64,000 nt of DNA from Phallus indusiatus (GCA_027605045.1 JAQFWX010000002.1:124001-188000); one strand, 5' to 3'. Counted from the first letter of the stretch, positions 35,243 to 47,900 are shown. The notes: generated by a model from the sequence alone, not told the origin. Numbers and translations are program-made.

Positions 35243-36685
35243 ATGACAGACGTTACGATTGATGTCGACGTCGACGAGCTCACACAACGTCTCGCCGCGC
35301 AATGGATCGATAGATGTGTAAGACGAGGCCGCCATCCTCGTGCGCCTTCTGCTGCCGAACTAGCCACTGTTACGGTGCTTGTTGCAGCTATTCGGGCGGG
35401 CCCACCTGGGTTCGGTTCAACGACAGTAACCCGGTATGGGACTCACAGTCGAGCAGCAGCTCATCTAGTAGCAACCATTGAATCTCTAGATAGACAGATG
35501 GATATTTATGAAAATCCCAAACTATTGGCAAGCATTGAAACCTCTTCTTGTTGTCGTAATTGACTCATTCTACATTACATACTCTTAGGATGAAGCCTTG
35601 GAACACATTCCAATCCAGGAACTACATGAAAAGGCTGATGCTCTACAATCTTCCGCAGAGTCGTTGCCTTGCTTCGAAGACGCGTTGGCGGAAGTTCTTG
35701 TTAACTGGTTCCGAGACAGCTTTTTCGTCTGGATTGATCGCAAAACGGAGAAATGTCCTGTTTGTGGGATAAATCCTTTGAAAATAAGTAGTACGCCTTC
35801 TCCAACCGCTGAAGAAAGACGAGGTGGTGCTGGTCGTGTGGAAGTCTTTCAATGCGCAGACTCTCAATGTCCGGGAGCTTACCGATTTCCAAGATACAAG
35901 TATGTTGGTAGCATACTATCCATAAGCTATGATTTTATTGAAGCAGTGATTTTTCAGCGACCTTTCGATACTGATGCGTACTCGCGTAGGCCGGTGCGGC
36001 GAATTTGCCAATGTTTTTACACTATTTTTACGAGCAATGGGCCTACGTGCTCAATACAGTACGTATGTCTACCCATTTCTTAGAAACACAGATATGCATA
36101 CTTTTCTTTCAGTTTGGAATAAGGAAGACCATGTTTGGAATGCTGTCAGTATTTTTTCTTCATGCCCTAAATATTCTTTTTCCAATTCTCGTGACTATAG
36201 TATTACTCTCCGGCTCAAGAACGCTGGATTCACCTCGACTCATGCGAAGCGGCGCGGGATAAAGCCCTGTTATACTCTAAAGGTTGGGGTAAAAGAATGA
36301 GCTATTGCTTCGCGTTTTCGTGTGATGGCGCTTTGGATGTTTCCAAAGGGTACATACAGAATGAGAAATGGGCTGAAGCATGTTTACTTCGAAATTTGAT
36401 ACCAGAATCCGAATTATCCAAGGTCTGGACATTCTTACTGTAAATCAATAAACTGTTGAATCAAGCATCTCGCAGGTTTTAAAGACTATTACGGCGAAAA
36501 GGCGAATGGGTCGGTCCACGGAGGCTATCAAGGCTCTGGAGTATGAGGATGCAATGATGGAGAAGTGGTTAATGGCCCCAGATGCCGTTCGTGGAGGTGA
36601 AAATCGTCTTGAATCACGACAGAGCGGCAATGCAGACTGGAAAGAAAGCAGGGGGGAGGCAGGTCCAAATCCTGCTTCCCAATAA
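35243..36685 (+). CDS. PNG1: Cytosolic peptide:N-glycanase (Png1/NGLY1 family)
   Basis: Removes N-glycans from misfolded glycoproteins exported from the ER before proteasomal degradation. The start [20 protein letters not shown] leads to a helical N-terminal part, then a zinc-binding site with CPVCG (near 35757) and the second Cys pair CADSQC (near 35853). The transglutaminase-like core carries the catalytic Cys in [16 protein letters not shown] (about 35975-36025), His in EDHVWNA (about 36127) and Asp in [12 protein letters not shown] (about 36228), so the Cys-His-Asp triad is intact. Several short introns interrupt the core. The C-terminal part, [20 protein letters not shown], matches the family, and the protein ends GPNPASQ at 36685. 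There is no PUB or PAW domain, as in yeast Png1. Confidence 0.9.
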
Positions 36686-36975
36686 ACCCCTCATTGTTTA
36701 CAACATTGCAATTCCTGCAATTCTATCGAATCTGACACGACAAATGCGTTGTAGAGTCATTGTTATTTATATTTCCTGAGTTATATTTCTCTGTTTTTTA
36801 TTTGTTTATTCACAATGAAGTTGAATGCTGGGCGTGACGCGTAACGTGTTTTGACTTGAACCGTGTTATCCACCGTGTCAATTCGAGTTGCGTGCGTATT
36901 CATCGAAAACAAAGGTATAAACATTTTTGTTAGCTCAAAATACGTTCCGATTCACAAATAGGGTGATTCAGCATC

Positions 36976-38013
36976 ATGACTCTCCCATCTCCCAACGTGA
37001 TCGATCCTCAGTCGACCGTGCCAGTTCGCGATTTTAGACAGATTAATTTCGCCTCAAAAACCATACCTAATACCGATGGTGCGCGCTTTATATAATCCAT
37101 TCCTTTAAACTCGATCCTATGGAAAAGTGCCCAATTTAGCAGAGCACACTCGGCCTCACTGGTCTACTCATTCATCAACCAACGATGGATTGCATATACA
37201 ACATGTAAATGCCGTGGCAGGCTTGGTAAACTCTGTGATCCAGTAAGTCATTCATCTAATCTCATGATTAGACGAAAACTTCCTAGTTTAATAGGGATAT
37301 CTCTAGGTACGGCTGAAGAAAAGCACTGCAGCTCGGGCTGATTTTCCCGTCGATGTTGGTCTTTGATTTTCTCAGACGTCAGCTTCAGATATGCGAAAAT
37401 GAACGTAGATTAGGGGATGCAAAACTAAAACTGCAAAAAATCGAAGAATTAACTGATTCTCTTGGAGCAACAAGTCCGGCGACCCTTCCTATCATAGTGA
37501 GGAATTTCTTTTACTAACTCCTGCGCTCACATTGAATCACCTATTCCGATGAAGGTACCCCTTCAAAACAAGATGAGAGCTGAATGCCGTTCCCTTGAAA
37601 TGAAGGTCGAGCAAGATATAAAAAAACTATCAGACGCCTGGGAGAAAGCGTTGAACATTTTTCTTCGTGCTATTTGTGAACAGTTTGATAAAGAGCTGGA
37701 AGCCGGAACTGAATTCCTTTATCAAGAAACCCGTGTTTTCTTCAATTCTTTATCTAAAAAGTGCATGATTCCCGATCAAAAATCCGCCAACTCACATTCT
37801 AAACCTACCAATTCTCTCACTCAATGCCCTGATTCTGACGAAACACCTGAACAATCTCTGCCAAGGAATGCTTGTCTTCAAAACAATTCCAATACGCATT
37901 GTCAATCTGCAGATTTCATGGAGACAATCTCTGGAATGCAAGAACAACTCGAGAGACAGTCTGAAAAAATTGAGTATTTGTTGCAACAGGATGAACTCGT
38001 AAGCCGTCAATAA
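36976..38013 (+). CDS. Hypothetical coiled-coil protein
   Basis: The ATG at 36976 opens MTLPSPNVIDPQSTVPVRDF, followed by a second exon reading VPNLAEHTRPHWSTHSSTND. After an uncertain small exon around 37330-37370, a clear frame gives ENERRLGDAKLKLQKIEELT and, after a GTGAGG..AAG intron (about 37498-37553), VPLQNKMRAECRSLEMKVEQ. The C-terminal half is mostly helical (KKLSDAWEKALNIFLRAI, KELEAGTEFLYQETRVFFNS), then a Ser/Asn/Cys-rich linker, and ends in a second coiled coil ISGMQEQLERQSEKIEYLLQ. No known family was recognised. The coiled coils suggest a structural or adaptor role (inference). It follows PNG1 by 290 bp on the same strand. Confidence 0.55.
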
Positions 38014-38227
38014 TTTCCTTACATTGACCTCTAGTTTTGATTAGGGTGTCGTGAGTAGATGCAGAATCTCTATGCACAAAATGCTGTAATTCCACCCTTT
38101 ACACTATGAGTTCTCAAAGCTGCGCCCCGCCAGATATGTATATATGTAGCTTTTAATGATATTTCTCGAATGTGATTGAAGTGATGATCCATATGTTTGT
38201 AGTCAGAGAGAAGAGGCACAATTTATA

Positions 38228-39931
38228 TCAGAGTTCTCCAGCCTTAATGGTCTGGATGACCGCCTCTGCAACGTGGAGTTCTTCTAGCCAAAGTTGTTGA
38301 ATACACTCTACGGCATAGTCCTGCCATTCGTGGGGGGCCGCGCTGCTGGTAGGTTGGTGAGCCTTCTGTAGGGTTTGCAAACCTGTGCGAGCGCGAGTGC
38401 TAATCAGTTCACAAATGGAAGTAATACAGTTCCAGACAGCGCTCTCGTTCGATTGGGAGACCACTTCATTTTCTCCGAATATAGTATCCTTCCATGCTTG
38501 TAGATCCTTTGAAAGAGAGAAAGGATTGCTAGCCAGCATGGTTTCACGAGAAAGGGTGTCGGAGAGTTGAAGAAGCCGCAAGGCGGGGAGAATCCGATAA
38601 GAAGGGGACGCTGGTGAAGGAAAGTCGTACAAAAACCAGTCACTGTTCAAAGATATGACTGATATCAGGTCGGATTTACAAAACGACGTAAGAGGTGCTT
38701 ATTACCCCCAAAAGTTGGTATCTTCGAGGAGAGATCGCATCCACATTCCTAGATCTCCGAGAGCTTCGAACTGAGCCTCTATAATGTCCTGAACATCCAC
38801 CTGACCCCCACTCGGGTAACCTTTTTCAACAAAACCATATTCCGTGAAAAGTGTTGAGTTACTGTGTGAGCCATATTTTAGATAAATCTCGTCGTCTTTT
38901 CGCAGGGATGACGATAAAGGGGAATAAAAAGTGGGAATTGGGGTTTTGGTTGTGGCTTGCTGTTCGAGGGAGCTATGATTTGCGAGATCAGCCAGAGGAC
39001 ATAAAGTAATGTTATCGGGGTCTGTTTTGGAAGAACATAATAACATATAGAAACAGCGGGTATTAACTGAGTCATTTAGTGGATTTAATCAATACCAGCT
39101 CTGTGTTTGACGGGTTTAGTACTACCGACCGTTAAGCCAGGCCCAGAGATATCTTTCTAGTTCTTCTTCTTTGTTTGCGGTGCACTTCCAGGTTGCAAAA
39201 GAAGACGGAATAAGCTCGGAAGACTTTTGCGACAAATGATTCTGAATAACTAGTTGACTGTCAGGCAGACACTGGAATGCATTGCCTTACTAGGTATGCA
39301 GAAACGACCTTCCAGTCCTGTTGGAATTGATCGAACCTTTTGTGGAGATTTCTTAGGGTTGTCGGGGGCATGCAGGCCAAAAATGTTGAATGAACATTCG
39401 ACGCGAGCCATGACAAAGGATGACTGGCAAAATCTCGAGGTAGAATCGCAAGGTATGGGCCATATGCATGATGATTAGCTTGTTCGATGTTGTTTTGTGG
39501 GTCAGGTCTATGGATGTATAGATGCAACGATATCAACTGCACTGCAGATAGTTTGCGTTCATTATCGGAGTCTATGTAAAGCTTCGCCAGTGTAGAAGCA
39601 TTCAAGTGGGCAGCATTTGGGATGGAGAACAAGGGAGTATCGGGCTAGTTCGATTATCGTATACCGTATGCGATCTACAATGAATTCGTTTTCGATTCAC
39701 TTACGGTCACGTCTTTATTAACGAATAAACCTCTTCCGGCTCCTAATACGAATGAGCCATTAGATTTAAAATGCATTATCTTGAGCGATATCAAGGTGTT
39801 CAGTGCCAACCTGGAATTATTTTACTGTAAACACAAAGATTTTTCTTGATATCTGGATCGTATGTCTCCAGCCATGATATAAGATTTTCCCAGTCGACAT
39901 CGACTGCATTATCGCCCGTAGGATTTGCCAT
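38228..39931 (-). CDS. SET-domain protein methyltransferase (Rkm/SETD-like)
   Basis: Minus-strand gene starting at MANPTGDNAVDVDWENLISW (ATG 39931). The SET N-half shows FKSNGSFVLGAGRGLFVNKD joined to PDTPLFSIPNAAHLNASTLA. The post-insert part has CPLADLANHSS, the N-H-S signature of the SAM and Lys site, followed by the SET end KDDEIYLKYGSHSNSTLFTE with YG-x-x-x-N. The C-terminal exon (38650-38228) forms the helical substrate-binding (Rubisco LSMT-like) domain. This matches fungal ribosomal or cytosolic lysine methyltransferases such as Rkm1 and SETD6-like proteins; the substrate cannot be told from sequence. The exon join between residues ~35 and ~45 (39840-39790) and that near 39100-39250 are not fixed. 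Divergent from the SDR gene with 261 bp between starts. Confidence 0.85.
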
Positions 39932-40192
39932 GATGTGATGATGTGCTGTTTAGGAAAGCAGTCATGTCATGACATTGAGTAGTTTTGGGCGATGAGTCGG
40001 ATAGCGGCGGGCCGGATGGTAGCTGTATTCTCAGGCTGCCGACCGGGGCATCGGACGAACATGGAAGATGTTTTGGAGGAGCGCATTTATATCCTTATCA
40101 ATCTACAAACCGTGGTCAAGAAGGTACGGGTTATATACTAAAGGGTCGACATCGTCTTCGTTTCTCATTGACATTCTCCCCATCACCACAGT

Positions 40193-41422
40193 ATGTCCAT
40201 CTTCAGTAGTGCACGTCTCGCGGGAAAAACTGTCCTGGTAACGGGTGCAAGCGCGGGCATAGGAAAGGCACGTTTCCACAGACTTTTTTTTTCAAAAAAG
40301 AGTCAGATTTGACGGATCTACTAGGCTACAGCTGTCCTTTTCGCCAAGGCTGGGTCCAATGTTATACTGGTTGCTCGCAGAGCCGAAGCTCTAGCTGCAG
40401 TGAAAGAAGCTTGCATTTCTGCACATAAAGAAGGCGGTTCGCAGTCTGGCGGGACATTCGAATCTGTGGTCTTAGATGTCAGCGATCGGACAGCAGTCAA
40501 TAACCTGTGGTCTAAGATCCCTCCTCACTTGAAGGACATTGATATACTGGGTTTGTTTCTTGTCTCATTGGGATAGCTTGCACAACACGTATCTAACGGT
40601 TTGTTTTCCTTCCAGTCAACAATGCTGGCTTTGTATATGGTGTCGAGAAAGTAGGAGACATTGCTGAAGCAGATATTGATGCCATGTTTGGAACCAACGT
40701 GTTTGGGCTCATTGCTATCACCCAGCTATTTGTTAGACGTGAGGCATTTGATATCGTATATTCAATTCAGTTCTTATTCGGTCACGGTAGACTTTAAGGA
40801 AAAAAATGCAGGTCATATCATTAATTTGGGTTCAATTGCTGGAATAGAGACATATGCAGGTGGTTCGATTTATTGTGCGACTAAACATGCGTAAGTGCTT
40901 CCCTCTCGCATATACATGGCAGAGACTTGATGTATGCAATTCCGTATTTTCCTGAAGCGTTGACGCATTTAATGGTGCTCTTCGTCGCGAGCTTGTCGCA
41001 ACGCCCATTCGTGTAACCCAAATTTTACCAGGTATGTCTGAAATTGCCATTGACAGCTTCAAACTGATTTGTAAAAACAACGACAGGGATGGTCGAAACA
41101 GGTGAATAGGGCGATACTTGAAACGTCTCTCAAGAATGAATACCTCTTAATCTCTTTCTTTCAGAGTTTTCAATCATTCGATTCCGCGGGGATAAAGCTG
41201 CTGCTGATAAAGTGTACGAAGGATTACAACCCTGTATGTTTTTGCAAAACTATTCTCAGCTAGTTGAACTAACTGCAACGGACCTCAGTGACTGGCCACG
41301 ATGTTGCTGAAGAGATCGTGTGGGCCGCTTCGCGTCCGCCACACGTAAACATCGCTGATGTCCTCATACTACCTGTTAACCAGGCTTCGGTAACCATAAA
41401 CTACAGGCAGCCCAAGGAGTAA
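40193..41422 (+). CDS. Short-chain dehydrogenase/reductase (YMR226C-type NADP-dependent 3-hydroxy acid dehydrogenase)
   Basis: Classical SDR of about 270 residues, built from about eight exons with very short introns. The start [20 protein letters not shown] runs into the cofactor motif [10 protein letters not shown], split by an intron near 40270. Then [17 protein letters not shown] follows, where ARR after the second strand favours NADP(H). NNAGFVYG is the NNAG motif, [15 protein letters not shown] carries the catalytic Ser, and YCATK (residues Y-x3-K) the active site. The C-terminal part [14 protein letters not shown] and [18 protein letters not shown] is typical of the YMR226C/serine 3-dehydrogenase group, which oxidises L-allo-threonine, serine and related 3-hydroxy acids. 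The true substrate is unknown. Stops are 95 bp from the next gene's stop. Confidence 0.9.
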
Positions 41423-41517
41423 ATATTACATAGATAACTTGTACAAACAATAAAGAAGTAGGTAGCATTAACCAAGTGTGCCATTTATGTATGATGAGTA
41501 CGTAGATATGATCCAAT

Positions 41518-44259
41518 CTAAACAAGTTTTTTCTTTGACCGCTGAGGTGACTCTTCTTGAATATCATCGTCGTAGACAAACCGTGATATCATAATATGTT
41601 CTTTTGCCACTCCAGGAAGCGGTTCATCCGCGTGGGGCACGTTACCGAGAGAATTGAGGACAATTGTCTTAAAAAGTTTTTAAAAGTCTATTGTTGATGA
41701 CGGTGCTGTCATTACTTACTGTAGGCTCATGGGAAAGACAGCTTTTAAGCTTGACTTTCGGCCGGCTTTGTTGCTCAGAGCATTCGGAGGTCGCGATGAG
41801 ATCTCTATTCCATTTGACCATCTTAGTAACCCCACCAGGATGTAACTGACTCGGTTTGGGAGCCTTGATTGGTGTTTCGTAATCGTCATCATCACCCGGT
41901 GCTCGTACGTGCCTGTGGTTGGTTACGTTGGAACAAGAAGCAATAGTCTCGACGTCAGGAACTAGACAATTGTTGCTTCGGTCTCGTCGCTGACGTCGTT
42001 CTGCTCTAGCCTCTCGTTCTTCATGGCTTTTCTTTGCATCAATGCGGAACCTACTACTAGGGCTGGGAGGACGATTACAAAATTTCCGGATGGTTTGATG
42101 TTCAAGTTCGACAACCGACTCTTGATTACGCTGTGTATTATGTGACGTGAGCCATTGGAGCTGGCGTGGATTATCGGGGTAAACATCGAGATTATACCCG
42201 TTACGGCTAGTACTTCTTGAGGGTGGCCGCGATGGAGGTTTGGCATGCAATTTCGACGGCGACGGCGAGTCCGAGCGGGAGGAAAGTGACCGAGTGCTAG
42301 TTTGTAACAACGGCCGAGCTCGAGGTTTTAGAGGTACTGCAGGTGATTTACGAACCCGGGGTGTTCGTCGCGGATGTGAGTTAGGTATTACGGATGCCTT
42401 TGCCTTTGTCGATAAGGATGTCGGTTCCACTACGAAAGGTGAGGCGGTAGGCTCGTCCGTTTCCATCTTATCGCTGGTTCCTTTGGGAGGGTAGAGAGCG
42501 CCTTTACTCGCTTGTGGTATCTCTATTCGCGACGGGCCTTCTGCTCCTTGAATTATGGACCGTGTCTCTGCGGTTGGTCGCTTATGTGGTCTTTCGTTAA
42601 GTTCATCCTCTGATTCGACTTCTACACGTTTACGTTTTAGCTCTGGTGATGAGCTTTGAGCCTGAGACATAGAATTGAACACATTATTTCCCGTTTTTGG
42701 CTTGACCGGAGAAGGTATTTGTGAAGGCTGCCTGGTTTCAGATATGCTGCGAACTGAGATGGATAAATTAACGTACTGCTGTGGCAATTGGCGTCGGGTC
42801 AAGTCTCTTTCGAACGACCAACAAATTAGACGGAGTTTGAGTTGTCCCTGATCGAGCAGATAGTACAGGGAGTCTGGACGGCCCTGCTTTGCAGTTAATA
42901 GTGTTGCTGCCTCGAGTTGGCTCTGACCTCTTCTGGAGGAACCCGGAGGGCCCTGCGCTTGGAACTGGATCTGTGCTTCCTTGTGGGTAATTACTTGAAG
43001 GCACAATATCACGCGAAGGCCCGAAAGGTAGGTCAGATGGCGTAAATGGAGCTAGCATGGAGGCGTCAACGGTCTCTTTCGCTGTATCAGCGTGATTAGC
43101 CATGTTTTTATTAGCACTGATGACTGGAATCCGACGGGCAGGTGAGTAAATAAGAGATTCATCTCGGGTCGTTCGTAAAGGACTATGAGCGATGGGAACT
43201 CGGCGCGCAGGTATTCGATTAGGGTCGTCCAGTTTAACCGGTGATGGAAGACGAAATAATCCAAGGGGTTTAGTTGGAGACCGTGATAATGACGGTAAAA
43301 GTATTCGCTGCGCCTTTTTTTGTACAGGACTCTGAGGTATGGTGAGTTCGTTGTCGACATCTCGAAGAGGTGATTGTACTAGGTTTAGTACGTTCGTGGA
43401 GGCCGGACTAAGAGATAATAATGGAAATCGTCCTCGATCTTCATTATTCTTTAACTTCATCCGTCTCTCTTTCCGATTACTGTTATCATTGACTTGTGGG
43501 GTGTTTGGAGTGACCAAACAACGGGAAGGGTCATTTGCTAATTTAATGGGGGTTTTATTCGATGCTTTGAAAGCGATGGGGCGCGGGGACGAAGGCTTGG
43601 GTGATTGACACGTGGGCCTTATAGGTGAGATAGCACGCGGCGTAGTTGGGATCTCTATTTCAGAGGAATGTGTATTCGAAACGCTGGGTTGAACACTTGA
43701 TAGAACGACTGGAGGAGAAGCAGCTTCTGTAGGATTGCTCTCGTCATCCTTCTGGTTAATCTCAGGAATTCGTATGGGAGAGTGATGACTCGGCTCATTG
43801 GTGATGAGGAGATTCACATCCTGCACGATTGAAACTGCAGGCGAAGCAGTGGTTGCTAGCTCTGAAGAATAATGAGAAGAACACACAGCTTCAAATGATA
43901 CCCTACCGAAATTGCAGTCTTCCTCTTGAAGACTTGAGCCAGATGAGTCATCTTGTGAGGTATCTTGACAAAACAGCAGGGCTTAGCGGGTGACTTGTTG
44001 ATAGACAAGAACGCATACCTATTCTTCCATCAACAATATCCGAGTTCTGGGGAATGTCGTGCGGTAGCCTGGTAGGGGACTCATTGGGCGGTGCTCGGAC
44101 GGTTATCTTGGTCCTAAGAATGGTTTGGGGGAGCTCATTGTCAAGCCTGGATTTTTCAGGTGTTTTTAAATGCCCCCAGAAGACATTTGCGTGAATGGTG
44201 TTCGGTTCAGAGTCAGAGTCTGTGTCGGAAGTTAAGGCTATAGTGGAGGGCTGGGACAT
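41518..44259 (-). CDS. Large disordered Ser/Pro-rich protein of unknown function
   Basis: About 880 residues in four exons on the minus strand. It begins MSQPSTIALTSDTDSDSEPN (ATG 44259), crosses an intron at about 44020-43963, then a long exon to 42780, another to about 41720 and a last short exon ending PQRSKKKLV at 41518. Composition is Ser, Pro, Arg and Thr-rich throughout, with many SP/TP dipeptides (IPTTPRAISPIRP, LFRLPSPVKL, RSDSPSPSK) suggesting multisite proline-directed phosphorylation, and basic patches such as ELKRKRVEVE that could be nuclear signals. No folded domain was recognised except a possible short helix (KKSHEEREARAERRQRR). A nuclear scaffold or cell-cycle target is only an inference. 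Convergent with the SDR gene and divergent from C1-THF synthase. Confidence 0.65.
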
Positions 44260-44943
44260 CTTTCAAAGTACATTTGCAAGTTGAAAAGTTGCACAGTGAA
44301 TCTGCCAGGAGATGAGCGCGCCCCAGAAGCAACGTGATAGAAATTTCAACCACGGTCACGGTCAGGTGACGACTTCGCGACGTATTGATTACTAATCATA
44401 TAGGCGCCCATGCTTCTAACACGTGCTTTTTGGACTCATTAATTGAATCGCCGTTGACGACCGTTGACACTGTTGAGCTGGCATTGTTGGGCTGTTTTTA
44501 GCAATTGTCTCGCGCTAGAAATTAGAAAAATCATTAGATTTTCGTGCGTGCAACATTTTTTACGCCACCCTGATTACAAAATTACACCTGAGCCAAAGTA
44601 ATCTCAATGAGACGCTAGACGAGTTGGACCGGAGAATTCTATGTATCATCGGCACTACTTTCCATTTTCAACTCGTTGTACACGAAATCAAAGCCAAGCG
44701 AAAGCCGTAGCTGAGCTTGTTCGAGTCAGAAAACAAACAACTCCAGCGCTCCATGATAAACCCGACAACTCGACTACTCATACTCGGACAGTGACTCACC
44801 CTGATTTCTGTCTCTTGACTCGTAACAACATACAAAAGCATTTGAAGCTGCATTATTCTTCGTTTTCAGAAGGCTCTTATCAAATATAGTTTTAACTTTG
44901 CAGTTTGCATCTGATCACCCTGAGCTCACGTGAGTTCAACTGA
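44260..44943. promoter_or_regulatory. Divergent promoter region of C1-THF synthase with TGACTC and CACGTG motifs
   Basis: The 684-bp divergent gap holds CACGTG at 44420-44425 and again at 44927-44932 (inside the palindrome CTCACGTGAG), TGACTCA at 44792-44798 and TGACTCG at 44816-44822. In yeast, TGACTC is bound by Gcn4 and by Bas1, which controls ADE3; CACGTG is bound by bHLH factors such as Cbf1. Whether the fungal orthologues act here is inference. No gene is supported in the gap; the frame at 44641-44889 looks like 5' leader. Confidence 0.45.
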
Positions 44944-47900
44944 ATGTTAGCGCTCGTACGACATGGAATTTGGCGGACCCGCCAACGATATCTGCCATTG
45001 ACTACATTCGTGGTGTCAAACTCGTTACGATTTTGTCGCATGATGACGACGGGTTCGAAAATAATCGATGGGACCGCACTCGCCAAGTTTGTATTTATCT
45101 GTACTGTTCTTTCACCAACTCACCGTTGTCATCTTTTATCTATCTATCTCAATACAGATCAATACGGGAAGATGTCGCAAGTCGCATCCGAGACGTCAAA
45201 TCACGGTTCCCTCGGTTCCAACCAACTCTTGTAGTAGTACAAGCTGGTGAACGGCCTGATTCCTCGCTATATGTTCGAATGAAAGCCAAAGCTGCTGAAG
45301 AAGTGGGCATACAGTTTAAGCACATCACTCTGCCTTTGGAAGCCACATACGAAGATGTCATTGCTGTTGTTAGACAGCTCAATACAGACGAATCTGTCAG
45401 CGGAATCCTTGTTCAGCTACCCTTAGGCCCTCACGTGACCTCCGAGCAAGAAAGGTCAGTTACCGAAGCCGTAAATCCGGAGAAGGATGTCGACGGGTTC
45501 GTACCTCTGGCCTGTACTACTGTCTACGTTGATGCTAATTCGTCCATTTCAGATTCCACGCCTATAATGTTGGTCACCTAGCTTCCAAAGCCTCTTCCCC
45601 ACTATTTGCACCATGTACACCCGCGGGTGTCATCAAATTGATTGAAACTACAGGTGTCTCCTTATCGGGTGCTCATGCCGTTGTGCTCGGTCGCAGTGAT
45701 ATCGTCGGAACTCCGGTCACTGCTATGCTTCGAAAACGAGATGCAACAGTCACACAGTGCCACAGCAGAACCAAAAATATGCTTGAGATCGTAAGCAATT
45801 ATATATTCTTTCTTCGACTTAGCATATATTATGGTCCCGTTAGATCAAGTCCGCTGATGTCTTGGTTTGTGCCATGGGGAAGCCTGAATTTGTACAAGGA
45901 AGTTGGATTAAACCCGGAGCTGTCGTGATCGATGTCGGTACCACCTACATCCCTGGCAAGTTTCTTCTGCTTGCATGACGGGAAGCTCTGTTGATACTAC
46001 TTCTAGACTCCTCCAAGAAATCTGGTCAACGTCTTGTGGGCGATGTCGAATTTTCGTCTGCTTCTCAAGTTGCCGCTCACATTACGCCCGTACCTGGAGG
46101 AGTGGGTCCAATGACGGTGGCCATGTTAATGGACAACACCTTCCAGAGTGCACACCGACTGTTTAATAGATCTTTGGAACGCTCAATCAAACCACTCAAG
46201 CTGAATATTTTGCCCAAAGTTCCAAGGTGAGACCCCTCCAAAAACAAGAAGTTTGACAATGATTAATGGGTTGCTTTTAGTGATATCATCATTGCCCAAT
46301 CTCAAGTACCCAAACCGATTGCGGATCTAGCTGTGGAGATTGGTTTACGTTCGGATGAACTAGAGAGCTATGGTAAATATAAGGCCAAAGTCGAGCTGAG
46401 CGTTTTAGAGCGACTTGCACACAGAAAAAATGGAAAATATATTGTCATATCTGGGTAAGAAGAACTGGTTTACCTGTTTTATCTTTCTTTATCATGGAAC
46501 TATAGAATCACCCCAACACCCCTTGGAGAGGGAAAATCGACCACAACCATCGGTTTGGCCCAGGCTCTGGGTGCTCACCTTGGCAGACCAGCATTTGCAT
46601 GCGTCAGACAGCCGAGTCAAGGGCCTACCTTTGGTATTAAAGGTGGAGCTGCAGGAGGAGGTTACAGTCAAGTTATTCCCATGGACGAGGTAAATGCTGA
46701 GATTTAACGAAAGCGTCCATGATATTTGTAACACGGGTTCCAGTTTAACCTGCATCTTACGGGGGACATCCATGCCGTTACTGCTGCGAACAATCTGTTG
46801 GGTAAGGGACTAATTTCGATGCTGGTTCAAAGTAAAATAATGCTTCGTTCTACAGCTGCGGCATTAGATGCAAGAATATTCCACGAAGCTACTCAAACCG
46901 ATAAAGCACTTTATAGTCGATTAGTTCCTGGGAAAAAGGGCTCACGATCATTCGCTCCATTAATGCTGAAACGTCTCAAAAAACTTGGAATCGATAAAAC
47001 TAACCCAGATAATCTGACGGCAGAAGAAATTCGCTCATTCGCCCGGCTTGATGTCGATCTAGAAACAATTACATGGAATCGTGTCCTTGATGTCAACGAT
47101 AGATTCTTACGAAAGGTTACTCTTGGTCGTAATCCGACCGAAAAGGGTCATGAACGGGAAGCCGGCTTTGATATTTCCGTGGCAAGTGAAGCAATGGCGG
47201 TCCTTGCCCTGAGCAACAACCTCGTTGACATGAGGGAACGGTTTGTGTGCACATACCTTTGTATCTGTTATATTCTAACCACCTTCCATTGTAATATGTC
47301 TCAGATTGGGGGCAATGGTTGTTGCAACAAGCAAGAGTGGTCATCCTATCACAGCAGACGATATCGGAGCCGGCGGCGCCCTGGCTGTCCTAATGAAAGA
47401 TGCCATTAAACCCAACCTGATGCAAACATTAGAGGTAAGTTCATGTTGGTGCAGAATTTCATTTACTGACACTTTTTTTGAGGGAACTCCGGTGTTTGTA
47501 CATGCTGGACCTTTTGCGAATATCGCTCACGGAAATTCTTCTATCTTGGCCGACATGGTAGCCTTAAAACTTGCCGGTATAGAGGAAGGGGAATCCGCAG
47601 AACGTCAAGGATATGTCTTAACAGAAGGCGGATTTGGTGCAGATATGGGAATGGAGAAATTCTGTAACATCAAATGTCGTGTCAGTGGATTGAAGCCCGA
47701 TGCCACGGTCATTGTGGCGACCACTCGAGCCTTAAAAATGCACGGTGGTGCGCCTGATGTGACACCAGGAAAACCTCTTGACGCCAGCTACCTAAAAGAA
47801 GACCTTGTTACGCTGAAAGAAGGGCTCAAAAATCTTACGAGGCATATCGAGAACTGTCGTAAGTTTGGTGTCAAGGTTATTGTTGCCGTAAATAAGTTTG

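Noticed and set aside
42240..43608. Plus-strand frames opposite the disordered gene
   Set aside because: Reverse-complement shadows of Ser/Pro/Arg-rich codons.
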